Part shown: one piece after another, positions 1 through 7,725 of the stretch
How the letters are laid out: each line of letters begins with the position of its first letter
Numbering within the stretch: position 1 is the first letter of the stretch
Source of the DNA: Croceimicrobium sp965656185
Lineage (GTDB): Bacteria; Bacteroidota; Bacteroidia; Flavobacteriales; Schleiferiaceae
DNA length: 64,000 nucleotides
NCBI GenBank assembly: GCA_965656185.1
Contig: CBFHJH010000004.1
Span: forward strand, 117,417-181,416
Reading direction: 5' to 3'
Position numbers and translations under genes: made by a program
The notes under the pieces: generated by a model
The model's database searches: none
The model's input: the letters and a program-made list of their open reading frames with translations, nothing else
What the model was told of the DNA's origin: nothing

Positions 1-829
1 ATCCAGAAATGATAATGATAAACTGCTCGCCATTTGCTCCGCGTAATTTGTAGGGGCCTTGATTACCTTCCTGTCCTTGAAAGCGGTTTCGAGAAAAACG
101 ACCCCGAGCCAATCCCCCCTCCACTTGTACATTGTATTGGCTTTCGCCTGATGCAAAATTGGTAGAAACTCCACCACCCGAGATACGTTTAGTAAGACTC
201 AGAAAATAATGATCGGAGTTAATATTGTAATCTCCGGCCCGTAGCTTTCCGAAATCAGGGTTTTCCAGCTCCAGATAAACACGGTCGAAATCACGTAGTT
301 GCTGGGTGTAGCCTTGGGCTTGAACCGGCACGGTATTATCGCTAATACTAGCTCTGATGGTCGTATTCTTACCGAGGTCTCCGCTCAACTGTAAATTGAG
401 GGCAGAATTAAGCACTGCATCCTGATTGTTACCGACCGCCACACTGCGGCTGATGCTACCCTGAGAACTTAGGGCCGAGAATGGACTAAAGTTACTCGGA
501 GAACCTTGGTAAAGTTCTTCCTCGCGCAGCTTTTTACCCTTACGATTGGGGGGGAGGATCAAGCTTGTGTCTCGCAAGGAAAAGCGCTTCGGAAAGGGTA
601 GGTCTAGGGTCTGATAGCGAATCAATAGGCTATCTACCGGTGCCGAATCGATGACCAAGGCCCACTGCGGATTCTGAATCAGGCGGAATTTTACTGTAAT
701 CGTATCCGCCGAAAGGCGCATAAAAACCAAAGACTCCTCGAACACTGCCCTTGGACCGAAGAGCAGGGTATCTCTACTGGAAATCCGGCTTTCTTGCCAA
801 TTTTGAGCGGAAAGGGAAGATCCGACCAT
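1..829 (-). CDS. Large outer-membrane/surface protein, N-terminal part (runs off left edge)
   Basis: An open frame on the minus strand covers the left edge; the C-terminus lies outside. The first ATG is at 829, but the same frame stays open to a TAA-TAG pair at 884-889. The codons between would encode a good signal-peptide start (LWKYRLFYLLFLG) ahead of the ATG, so the true start may be upstream (ATC at 880 is the only near-cognate start next to the stops). The leader ends SLSAQ, a likely signal-peptidase site. The body reads as beta-rich, with phrases such as LNLQLSGDLG, SDNTVPVQAQG and ENPDFGKLRAGDYN. These recall a family of roughly 1000-residue Bacteroidota outer-membrane proteins that share some wording with SprA. 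The family resemblance is from memory; function is unknown. Confidence 0.7.
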   Translation of the reverse strand, partial: MVGSSLSAQNWQESRISSRDTLLFGPRAVFEESLVFMRLSADTITVKFRLIQNPQWALVIDSAPVDSLLIRYQTLDLPFPKRFSLRDTSLILPPNRKGKKLREEELYQGSPSNFSPFSALSSQGSISRSVAVGNNQDAVLNSALNLQLSGDLGKNTTIRASISDNTVPVQAQGYTQQLRDFDRVYLELENPDFGKLRAGDYNINSDHYFLSLTKRISGGGVSTNFASGESQYNVQVEGGLARGRFSRNRFQGQEGNQGPYKLRGANGEQFIIIISG

Positions 830-932
830 CCCCAAAAAGAGGAGGTAAAAGAGGCGATATTTCCAAAGGCTTTGCCGGATATGCTATTACTTTGTAGGCT
901 ATAACGGCAAAATTGCACAATTAAGCTATAGC

Positions 933-1697
933 ATGAAGATCTTTTCCTATAACGTAAATGGCATACGCGCCGCAGAGCGCAAAGGTTTAAGCGAATGGCT
1001 CTCTAAATCGGGAGCAGAGGTGCTTTTGATCCAAGAGACCAAAGCCCAGCCCGAGCAAATAGAGGCGAGCAAATACGAAGATCTCGGCTATCATTGTTAC
1101 TGGCACAGCGCCGAAAAAAAGGGCTACAGTGGCGTGGGAATCCTCAGCAAGCAGCGTCCAGATCACGTAGAAATAGGCTGTGGCATCGATTATATCGATC
1201 GTGAAGGTCGTATAATTCGGGCCGATTTTGGCGAATTGAGTATTATGAGTGTTTACGTTCCCAGTGGCAGCAGCGGCGATGCTCGGCAAGATCTTAAAAT
1301 GCAGTTTTTAGCCGATTTCCAGGCTTACATCCGAGCGCTTTTAAAAGAACGCCCCAAGCTTATTATTGGTGGCGACTTTAATATTTGTCATACCGCGATA
1401 GACATTCATAATCCGAAGTCCAATAAAGATACTTCTGGCTTCTTACCGGAAGAAAGGGAGTGGGTCAGTGCATTTTTAGGAGAGGGTTTGATCGACTCCT
1501 TTCGTCATTTTTACCCCGAAAAAGTAGACCAATACTCTTGGTGGTCCTACCGCGCTAATGCCCGCGCTAATAACAAAGGATGGCGTATCGACTACAATAT
1601 GGCCAGTGCGGCACTCAAAGCAGACCTAAAAGGAGCGGATATTTGGCCGGAAGCCAAGCATAGCGATCACTGTCCGGTGAGTCTAGAGCTTGCCTAA
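933..1697 (+). CDS. xthA: Exodeoxyribonuclease III / AP endonuclease
   Basis: This 254-residue protein belongs to the exonuclease III family (endonuclease/exonuclease/phosphatase fold). Such enzymes cut DNA at abasic sites and remove 3' blocks in base excision repair. Family motifs are all present: NVNGIRA with Asn7, QETK with the metal ligand Glu35, Tyr108, GGDFN with Asp148 and Asn150, WRIDY with Asp220, and the SDH triad at 244-246. Length is typical for the bacterial enzyme. The ATG at 933 begins directly with the conserved first beta-strand MKIFSYNVNG, so the start is secure. The gene is divergent from the gene on its left, and its stop codon overlaps that of the convergent gene on its right by 4 nt. 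Confidence 0.96.
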   Translation: MKIFSYNVNGIRAAERKGLSEWLSKSGAEVLLIQETKAQPEQIEASKYEDLGYHCYWHSAEKKGYSGVGILSKQRPDHVEIGCGIDYIDREGRIIRADFGELSIMSVYVPSGSSGDARQDLKMQFLADFQAYIRALLKERPKLIIGGDFNICHTAIDIHNPKSNKDTSGFLPEEREWVSAFLGEGLIDSFRHFYPEKVDQYSWWSYRANARANNKGWRIDYNMASAALKADLKGADIWPEAKHSDHCPVSLELA

Positions 1698-2479
1698 ACT
1701 TCGAGGTTGAATTGATCTCGGTCCTTTAAAAAGGCAAAACGTTCGCGGACCTTTTGCAAATGGCTATAAGAAAGCTTGATGATCTCGGATTGGGCTTTAC
1801 CTGGCTCAATCTGGCTCAACTTTTCACCGAGTGGATCAAAAAGCGCTGAATCACCTGAATGGTAAATACCATTGCCATCATCACCAATCCGGTTTAATCC
1901 GGCGAGGTAAACCTGATTTTCGATGGCTCTAGCTTGCAGGAGGGTCTTCCAGGCCCCACTGCGTCGCGCAGGCCAATTGGCCACAAAGAATTGCAGGTCG
2001 AAGTTTTCGGCGTTTCGGCACCAAACTGGAAAACGCAGGTCGTAGCAAATTTGTGGATTGATCTTCCAACCACAATATTCCAAGATCAGTTTTTCGCGCC
2101 CCGCAGTGTATACCTTTTCTTCGCCAGCATAAGAAAAAAGATGCCGCTTATCGTAATATCTAAAGCTGCCGTCGGGGTACACAAAAAAGAGGCGATTGAA
2201 ATAATACCCCTCCTCTTCAATAATTAAGGAACCCGATAGAGCAAATCCCTGTTCTTGTGCTTGATCTTTCAGCCAGTTTAGGCTTTCTCCCTCCATGGTC
2301 TCGGCTAAGGCTGCAGGGTTCATAGAAAAGCCAGTGCTGAACATTTCTGGCAATAGCACCAAATCTGAGGAGGATAAGCTCTTTAGTTGCTCTGAAAAAT
2401 AGGAGCGATTTGAACTGGGGTCCTCCCAGCTTAGAGGAGCTTGTACCAGCGCGATGCGGAAAATTTCTTGTGGCTTCAT
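1694..2479 (-). CDS. Carbon-nitrogen hydrolase, omega-amidase (YafV/NIT2) type
   Basis: A 261-residue member of the nitrilase superfamily. The catalytic Glu-Lys-Cys triad is visible: Glu45 in LLPEMFSTGF, Lys111 in YYDKRHLF and Cys145 in NPQICYDLRFP. The motif around the Cys (CYDLRFP) and the FSTGF motif after the Glu match the YafV/NIT2 branch, whose members hydrolyse 2-oxoglutaramate and 2-oxosuccinamate to 2-oxo acids and ammonia. That suggests repair of by-products of glutamine/asparagine transamination, for example the methionine-salvage step; the exact substrate is inferred. Expected to be cytoplasmic. It converges on xthA with a shared CTAA (TAA on plus, TAG on minus). Confidence 0.88.
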   Translation of the reverse strand: MKPQEIFRIALVQAPLSWEDPSSNRSYFSEQLKSLSSSDLVLLPEMFSTGFSMNPAALAETMEGESLNWLKDQAQEQGFALSGSLIIEEEGYYFNRLFFVYPDGSFRYYDKRHLFSYAGEEKVYTAGREKLILEYCGWKINPQICYDLRFPVWCRNAENFDLQFFVANWPARRSGAWKTLLQARAIENQVYLAGLNRIGDDGNGIYHSGDSALFDPLGEKLSQIEPGKAQSEIIKLSYSHLQKVRERFAFLKDRDQFNLEV

Positions 2480-2538
2480 AGAACTTAAAAGTCAAAGCTA
2501 CAGATTTCGTTGAAAGGTTCTGCAATTGCGATTAGTGG

Positions 2539-2569
2539 TTTGTAAGCTGCCAAAAAATCATTACTTTTG
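2539..2569 (+). promoter_or_regulatory. Consensus Bacteroidota promoter for a small RNA
   Basis: TTTG at 2539-2542 and TACTTTTG at 2562-2569 (an exact TAnnTTTG) are separated by 19 nt, which is the canonical -33/-7 arrangement of primary Bacteroidota sigma factors. Transcription would start near 2575. No ORF follows, only a hairpin terminator about 75 nt downstream. Confidence 0.6.
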
Positions 2570-2575
2570 ACTGGA

Positions 2576-2647
2576 AGAGCACACGAAGTTTTTTCATTTT
2601 TATGTTTTAGTTTTCGTTGAAAGCCACCGGTTTCCGGTGGCTTTTTT
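2576..2647 (+). ncRNA. Putative ~72-nt small RNA
   Basis: The segment lies between a consensus promoter (2539-2569) and a strong intrinsic terminator (2621-2647). No usable ORF is present; the only ATG is followed two codons later by a stop. The 5' half is U-rich, and short complementary stretches ACGAA (2583-2587) and TTCGT (2613-2617) could close an upstream stem. It matches no RNA family I can name (it is not tmRNA, SRP RNA, RNase P or a recognised riboswitch). The nearest downstream gene is on the other strand, so a leader/attenuator role for a protein gene is unlikely. The exact 5' end is an estimate. Confidence 0.5.
2621..2647 (+). terminator. Intrinsic terminator of the small RNA
   Basis: A perfect 10-bp stem, AAGCCACCGG (2621-2630) with CCGGTGGCTT (2634-2643), closes a TTT loop and is followed by a T run. 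This is a textbook Rho-independent terminator on the plus strand. Confidence 0.85.
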
Positions 2648-2831
2648 CATTTTTTTAACATCTTCTTAGGAAATGTTAAAAAAAATTGTAGCTTAGTGTC
2701 AACTTAACAGGGTTCTTCATTTTATAGGGAAATAGGGTTAGTAATCTACAGATTCCAAACACTGTTAAGGTATTTTAAGCGGGAGTTGCAGAGTCTCCCG
2801 CTTTTTTTGTGCTCTAAACTCTAGGCCAGAC
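2648..2831. other. Gene-free stretch with an AT-rich inverted repeat and a second terminator
   Basis: No ORF of plausible size on either strand. It holds a perfect 11-bp inverted repeat, TTTTTTAACAT (2651-2661) with ATGTTAAAAAA (2673-2683), and a second terminator at 2778-2808. An abortive ORF (ATG at 2673, 7 codons) lies on the right arm. With the preceding RNA this makes a gene-free interval of about 350 bp in an otherwise dense region. Confidence 0.55.
2778..2808 (+). terminator. Second intrinsic terminator
   Basis: Stem AAGCGGGAG (2778-2786) with CTCCCGCTT (2795-2803), 8-nt loop, then a run of T. It faces the minus-strand viaA gene and would stop plus-strand transcription before it. On the minus strand the flank is less T-rich. 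Confidence 0.75.
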
Positions 2832-4460
2832 TTAGATCTGACGCCCTCTCACCCTCTCTAGATCGCGGTATATTTCTTTAACCACCCCCTTCTGATCCGG
2901 ATCGTAAGACCATACATTATCGAAAGCAGAGATCACCTCTTCGTTCGCTTGATCGGTTATAACCAAACTGTGAAACTGAGTGCCATTATTATGCTGCTGC
3001 TTTTCCATCGCTTCTTGCAGGTCGTCGCTTATGCGGTACATAATAAAATCGGAGATCACCAAAACATCGGCATCGCGGTAGCGATGGGTTTCTAGCTGCT
3101 GTAAAGCTTCGCTCAAGGCTAAGGAAATATCTGTTCCTCCGTGAAATGACTTTTGCAAGAAAGCGGCCACCTCATCGATAGAGTCTACTAAATTGTAAAG
3201 ATCTAAGGTGTGGATACCGCTACTGAAATTGATCAAGAAAGCTTGCCTTTGGTCGGCCGCAGCCATTTTTAAAATTCCAAAGCAAAGCACTTTAGCAATG
3301 CGCTCCGGTTCGCCTTCCATACTGCCGCTGGTGTCTACACAAACGATAAAAGGGCCTTTTTCCTTCTTTTTGATCTTTTGATAGGTCTCACTGTATACCT
3401 TAGAGCTGTTTACCAGACGCTTATCTTCGAATTGGTTGATCTGCAGTTGTTCTTCGGCGAAGCGCTTAAGAAATTGCCATTCTGTTTCTGCCCCGAAAAG
3501 GGCCACTTCACCGGGAAGGATTTGGTTTAGGTCGTTACCATTTTCTACCCCAACTATCTCACTGCGCAAGGTGGGGTCCTTCACCCACTCTTTGTAAGAA
3601 ACGATCTTTTCGTAAGTCTCTTCGTCGGTCTCGATCTCAGCTTGGCGCAACCTCCCGAGTAGTTCCGCTAATTTCTTTAACTCCTCTTCCTCGGCCAATA
3701 GGGCGTCGTATCGTTCTACCAAGTCCAAGGTACTATCTTCCCACAAGGCCCGGCTCATATCCCAGTATTTGGAAATATGATCGGTAAACGGTTTTACTAA
3801 GCTGGTTAGTTTTTGAAACTCCTGCACCTTGGCCCCCAGCTTCTCCTTAAAACCTTCCTTCTCTTCGCGTAATTTTCGCATTTGAAAGTTCAGGATCTTG
3901 GCCTGAAGCCGAGCATCCCATTGCGCCAAAAGGTCGTGAAAGACTCGCTCAATATCGCTCCGCCTTGCTTCGTCTAAGTCTTCAAAACCTCGCTCACCGA
4001 TCAGTTCCTTAAATTTTTTGGCGTGAAAACTCGGGTCTATTTCTTCCTTGGGGTAAAAGCTCGACACTTTTTGGATCAAAAAATTCCAAGAACGACTGAA
4101 CTGTCGGAGGTGTCGAACCCCCCAAGACTCAAGCTCTTGCTGTTCGTCCTGAAAAGGGTGCTTCTGCGAGAGCTTTCCGTAGGTCTTTCTAAACCATTGC
4201 AAGGTATCGGCTATGATCTGAGCTCCCAGAAAGTCGTGCTGCCGCGCCAGGTCTTGTAAGGCTTGATCTTCAAAAAGATCATCCAAAGCCGACCGGAAAT
4301 ATTCGAAGTAGTCGCTTTTCAAGTCCTCCTCTGGCTCCTTGCCCAGCAAAAGATGACGTAAATAGGCTACAAAATAACGTCGACTGGGACGGTCTAAAAC
4401 CTCCCCAAAACGGATAAACCGCTCGTATTCCTCTTCGAGTTTCTGAAGTTTCTCTTCCAT
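2832..4460 (-). CDS. viaA: VWA-domain protein, ViaA-like partner of RavA
   Basis: A 542-residue protein with a long helical, highly charged N-terminal region (about 1-365, coiled-coil-like around 180-290) and a C-terminal von Willebrand A domain. The MIDAS metal site is intact: DTSGS with Asp376, Ser378 and Ser380, then Thr443 in HGGTDISLAL and an acidic residue in VISDF. This is the layout of ViaA, the VWA partner of the MoxR-type ATPase RavA. The gene begins 1 nt after the stop codon of the upstream ATPase gene, so the two are co-transcribed and probably translationally coupled. In Escherichia coli the pair acts as a chaperone-like system on respiratory complexes and affects aminoglycoside sensitivity; the role here is inferred. 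It is longer than the E. coli protein (483 residues). Confidence 0.85.
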   Translation of the reverse strand: MEEKLQKLEEEYERFIRFGEVLDRPSRRYFVAYLRHLLLGKEPEEDLKSDYFEYFRSALDDLFEDQALQDLARQHDFLGAQIIADTLQWFRKTYGKLSQKHPFQDEQQELESWGVRHLRQFSRSWNFLIQKVSSFYPKEEIDPSFHAKKFKELIGERGFEDLDEARRSDIERVFHDLLAQWDARLQAKILNFQMRKLREEKEGFKEKLGAKVQEFQKLTSLVKPFTDHISKYWDMSRALWEDSTLDLVERYDALLAEEEELKKLAELLGRLRQAEIETDEETYEKIVSYKEWVKDPTLRSEIVGVENGNDLNQILPGEVALFGAETEWQFLKRFAEEQLQINQFEDKRLVNSSKVYSETYQKIKKKEKGPFIVCVDTSGSMEGEPERIAKVLCFGILKMAAADQRQAFLINFSSGIHTLDLYNLVDSIDEVAAFLQKSFHGGTDISLALSEALQQLETHRYRDADVLVISDFIMYRISDDLQEAMEKQQHNNGTQFHSLVITDQANEEVISAFDNVWSYDPDQKGVVKEIYRDLERVRGRQI

Positions 4461-4461
4461 C

Positions 4462-6009
4462 CTAAGCTTCTCTTTCGTAGAGGTGGCGCGTTTTTTCTAA
4501 CTTCAAGGAAAGGTCAGACAATGCGCTACTCACTTCTTGATGGTTGGCTTCCACGATCGGCACCAGTTTTTCGTCAATAAAAAGATTGAACTTACCCTTC
4601 AAGAGTTCTTCCGGTTTTTCACGCTCAATACGCCCTTGCTGCTCGGCCAAATATTGATCTAATTTCTCGTAGCGCTCATCCCAGAACTTTTTTACCAGAT
4701 CATGTGGCTTTTTGTACTGATACTCAAATTTTTCCTTTTGGTAAGTTTTAAGCTGCAGCTGATGGAACTGACTGTTGTGCTTTAATTTCAACTGAAATTC
4801 CTGCTCGCTTTTCTCGGCATTCAAGCGGTTTACCAATTTAAAATCTTCGTCGTACACATTCATAACCGGCACCTCCGAAGCTTGCAATTTATTGTAATCC
4901 TTAACCTGAATGTATTTTCCGGCAAAGCCTTCGCCATTTTTGGTCAATTCGTAATACTCATCGTCGATGGGCCGCAAAACCTCCTCGGTACGAGTGATCT
5001 TGATGCGCACTTCATCCTCTACCTCCGATTGAAAATCACGGATCTCCTTACGCAACATCGATAAGCCAATGGCTACACTGTAGCCGTGCTTGCGAATGGT
5101 TTCACTTACGATCTCTTGTACAGCGCTTAACTGTGAAGGCTGATTCCATAAAGTATGCACCATTAAAAAGCAATCGAGCAGATCCACCTTTTCGCGTTCG
5201 TTCAGAAAAGCCGAGGTACGCAGTAAGCGAATCAGTTTTTTCCAGCGACGATCGTAGACCTTAAGCTCTAGGGCCGGATCCTCTTGCCTGGCATTATAAC
5301 TTTCGATCTTCTCTCGCACGATTTGAATTACCGAAAGCACTTCATCTTCCACTTTTATTTGATCGATTTCCTTCTGCCACGCTTCAAGTTCCTTATTGGT
5401 GATTTTCAATTCAGCCGGCACAGGATCTTCATAGAGTTCGTCGGTAGCCGTGATCATATTTAGGAAATTCTTGCTCGAGCGAATCTCTTCTAAGTGGTAG
5501 CGTAAGAGTAAGCGGTCGTAAAGCGGACCAAAGTTTTCACCGAGGGGCGGCAGTTCGTTGGAGGCGGTAATCAAACCTTTTAGGTCTACCTTGATCTCCT
5601 GTTCGCCATTGCGATACAGTTTCTCATTAATAATGGTAAGCAGGGCATTTTGAATCGAGGAGCTCGCTTTCCAAATTTCATCTAAGAAAACGATATTCGC
5701 CCCTGGCATATACTGCTCGGTCTTACGTTCGTACTTATCCTCTTCTTTTAACTTTTGGATTGAAATAGGACCAAAAACCTCCTCGGGAGTCGAAAACCGA
5801 GTCATCAGGTATTCAAAGGAATGGGCATCCGCAAAAGCGTATTTCAACCTACGGGCTATCATACTCTTGCCAACCCCAGGCGGGCCTAATAGAAAAAGGC
5901 TTTCCCCGGCAATTGCGGTAAGGAGCGATAATTTTACCACTTCTTCCCTTTCGTATAAACCGGAACTTAATTTATCGAGTAATGCTTTGAGCTTCTCTTT
6001 TCGTTGCAT
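4462..6009 (-). CDS. ravA: MoxR-family AAA+ ATPase, RavA-like
   Basis: From the ATG at 6009 this is a 515-residue AAA+ protein. Walker A GPPGVGKS lies at 42-49, Walker B VFLDEI at 107-112, sensor-1 Asn near 151 (ITASNE), and an arginine-rich sensor region YDRLLLRY follows. The N-terminus (LSSGLYERE, then GESLFLLGPPG and MIARRLKYAF) closely matches RavA, and the C-terminal half is a long charged region as in RavA. An in-frame TTG at 6033 would add 8 residues; I prefer 6009 because it is ATG, has GGAGG 10 nt upstream (plus-strand 6020-6024), and matches the RavA N-terminal length. First gene of the ravA-viaA operon. Confidence 0.88.
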   Translation of the reverse strand: MQRKEKLKALLDKLSSGLYEREEVVKLSLLTAIAGESLFLLGPPGVGKSMIARRLKYAFADAHSFEYLMTRFSTPEEVFGPISIQKLKEEDKYERKTEQYMPGANIVFLDEIWKASSSIQNALLTIINEKLYRNGEQEIKVDLKGLITASNELPPLGENFGPLYDRLLLRYHLEEIRSSKNFLNMITATDELYEDPVPAELKITNKELEAWQKEIDQIKVEDEVLSVIQIVREKIESYNARQEDPALELKVYDRRWKKLIRLLRTSAFLNEREKVDLLDCFLMVHTLWNQPSQLSAVQEIVSETIRKHGYSVAIGLSMLRKEIRDFQSEVEDEVRIKITRTEEVLRPIDDEYYELTKNGEGFAGKYIQVKDYNKLQASEVPVMNVYDEDFKLVNRLNAEKSEQEFQLKLKHNSQFHQLQLKTYQKEKFEYQYKKPHDLVKKFWDERYEKLDQYLAEQQGRIEREKPEELLKGKFNLFIDEKLVPIVEANHQEVSSALSDLSLKLEKTRHLYEREA

Positions 6010-6114
6010 GTAGCTTAAACCTCCGAGACCCAAAGGAGGTTCACGAAAATTATTATTTCCGAAATAAGCTTTTTCGGAAGCTTCTTACCTTGCTCAGGTA
6101 TTTAAACTCTTAGC

Positions 6115-6693
6115 ATGAAAGTTTGCGTTTACTGTGCCTCCAGCCCCAATATCGATAAAAGCTACTTCGAAGCCACCCGTAACTTGGCCCGGGCCTTGGT
6201 CACAGCAGACATTGAAGTGATTTATGGCGGTGGTGCCACTGGTTTAATGGGCACCTTAGCAGATACCATTCTTGCAGAAGGGGGCAAAATAAAAGGCATC
6301 ATGCCCCAGTTCATGAATGAAGTAGAATGGGCACATAAGCAAGTGGAAGAATTTGAGTTTACCGAAACCATGCACGAAAGAAAAGCACGGTTTTTGGATG
6401 GTGTGGATGGTATTCTTGCTTTGCCTGGCGGCACTGGAACCTTAGAAGAACTCTTAGAGGCGGTAACTTTAAAAAGGTTAGGCATCATTGATCTTCCTAT
6501 CGTCGTCCTAAATATAAACGGCTTCTATCAAGAGCTTCAAAAGCTAATGGAGCGCATTGTTGCAGAGCGCTTTATGCAGGAAAAGCACCTAAAGATGTGG
6601 TCTTTCGTGGAAGAACCGCAAGCGGTGATTCAGGAATTAAAGCACTACCAAGCATGGGCCGGTGGCTCGATCGACTTTAAAGCAAACAAATAG
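6115..6693 (+). CDS. LOG-family nucleotide phosphoribohydrolase (TIGR00730 type)
   Basis: A 192-residue Rossmann-fold protein with the LOG/YvdD signature: an N-terminal CVYCASSPNI strand-loop, IYGGGATGLMG (37-47), MHERKARF (86-93) and the PGGTGTLEE loop (104-112). Characterised members hydrolyse nucleoside 5'-monophosphates at the N-glycosidic bond, including cytokinin riboside monophosphates and, in bacteria, purine monophosphates. The substrate here is unknown. The next gene follows after only 4 nt, so they probably share a transcript. The gene is divergent from ravA. Confidence 0.9.
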   Translation: MKVCVYCASSPNIDKSYFEATRNLARALVTADIEVIYGGGATGLMGTLADTILAEGGKIKGIMPQFMNEVEWAHKQVEEFEFTETMHERKARFLDGVDGILALPGGTGTLEELLEAVTLKRLGIIDLPIVVLNINGFYQELQKLMERIVAERFMQEKHLKMWSFVEEPQAVIQELKHYQAWAGGSIDFKANK

Positions 6694-6697
6694 GATC

Positions 6698-7348
6698 ATG
6701 ATCCGCCGATTATTTAGCTATCTCTGGCCCCTTACCAGGCGCTACCCATCCGAGGTAAGCGGTCAACTGGAAGTAAATTACATCAACGGTAAAAAGGTCT
6801 TGGATAGTAAAAACGCAAATTACTCTTATGGTAATTTAAAAGCTGTTTTAGACTATGCTTTGGACCAATGCAACCTCGAACCGGTGGAGGACTGTTTGAT
6901 CTTAGGTTTGGGGGCAGGATCTGTACTGGCCAGTCTAGATGAAAGAGGCTTTAGGGGCAAAATTACGGCCGTAGAATTAGATGAAATGGTCTTGAAGATC
7001 GCTCGAGAAGAATTTGATTTAGACCGTTTTAATGCGCAGATCATAAAGCAGGACGCCGCCCTCTTTTTGGCAGATGATGATTTTCGTTATGACCTCATCA
7101 TCGTAGATCTTTTTATCGACGATCAAGTACCAGTTAAATTCAGACAAGTTCATTTTTGGGAACAATTATGCGGGCATTTAAGCCCTAAAGGTCAGCTCAT
7201 CTTTAACCTCGGGATGTGGGAACGAGTTTGGGCACGGGAAGAAAGCCTCAGGCATATTTTTGAGCACTACGGGCAAATGGAGGTAAAGATCTTGGAAAAG
7301 GTGATGGGCCAAAATCAGGTCCTAATCGCACGTCGGCTGCCTAAATAG
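6698..7348 (+). CDS. Spermidine-synthase-fold methyltransferase-like protein
   Basis: From the ATG at 6698 this is a 216-residue class I SAM-binding fold protein of the spermine/spermidine synthase type. Glycine-rich motif I is LGLGAGS (69-75), the acidic residue after strand 2 is in AVELDE (91-96), a QDA motif follows strand 3 (119-121), and DLIIVDLF forms strand 4. It lacks an obvious full polyamine synthase N-terminal domain, so it may be a methyltransferase or a short aminopropyltransferase-like protein. A longer frame opens at 6662 inside the preceding gene, but 6698 starts 4 nt after that gene's stop and is preferred. The substrate cannot be read from the sequence. Confidence 0.78.
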   Translation: MIRRLFSYLWPLTRRYPSEVSGQLEVNYINGKKVLDSKNANYSYGNLKAVLDYALDQCNLEPVEDCLILGLGAGSVLASLDERGFRGKITAVELDEMVLKIAREEFDLDRFNAQIIKQDAALFLADDDFRYDLIIVDLFIDDQVPVKFRQVHFWEQLCGHLSPKGQLIFNLGMWERVWAREESLRHIFEHYGQMEVKILEKVMGQNQVLIARRLPK

Positions 7349-7375
7349 TGCGAAATTTGCAGCATATATCTAGAT

Positions 7376-7708
7376 ATGAGCGATAGCCAACCTTGCCCCG
7401 AATGTAAATCACCCTACCCTTACCCTAGCGAAGGAAGTTTATGGATGTGCCCTGAGTGTGGTCACGAATTCGACCCAAATGAAAAGCACCAATCACTTCA
7501 GGTGGTAGACGCCAATGGCAATGAATTGCAGGATGGCGACAGCGTGGTGGTAATTAAAAATCTTCCTGTAAAGGGCGCTCCCAAACCTATAAAAGCTGGA
7601 ACCAAAGTAAAAAACATCCGACTTAGTGATGGTGAACACAATATCGATTGTAAAATCGAAGGTTTCGGGTCCATGGCTCTAAAATCAGAGTTCGTGAAGA
7701 AGGCCTAA
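7376..7708 (+). CDS. yjdM: Zinc-ribbon protein YjdM (formerly PhnA)
   Basis: A 110-residue protein with an N-terminal zinc ribbon (Cys7, Cys10, Cys25 and Cys28, in PCPEC and MCPECGH) and a C-terminal SH3-like domain with the family phrases DGDSVVVIKNLPVKG and KAGTKVKNIRL. This is the conserved YjdM family. The old name PhnA led to labels such as alkylphosphonate uptake protein, but the family is not part of phosphonate metabolism and no phosphonate genes are nearby. It sits 28 nt after the preceding gene in the same orientation and may be in its operon. Confidence 0.9.
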   Translation: MSDSQPCPECKSPYPYPSEGSLWMCPECGHEFDPNEKHQSLQVVDANGNELQDGDSVVVIKNLPVKGAPKPIKAGTKVKNIRLSDGEHNIDCKIEGFGSMALKSEFVKKA

Positions 7709-7725
7709 TTGATTAAATTGCCTAG

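Noticed and set aside
2648..2831. tRNA, tmRNA or SRP RNA in the 2.5-2.8 kb gap
   Set aside because: No cloverleaf, no tag-peptide frame and no SRP core motif could be found.
7376..7708. Phosphonate utilisation role for YjdM/PhnA
   Set aside because: The old name is misleading; no phosphonate genes are present nearby.
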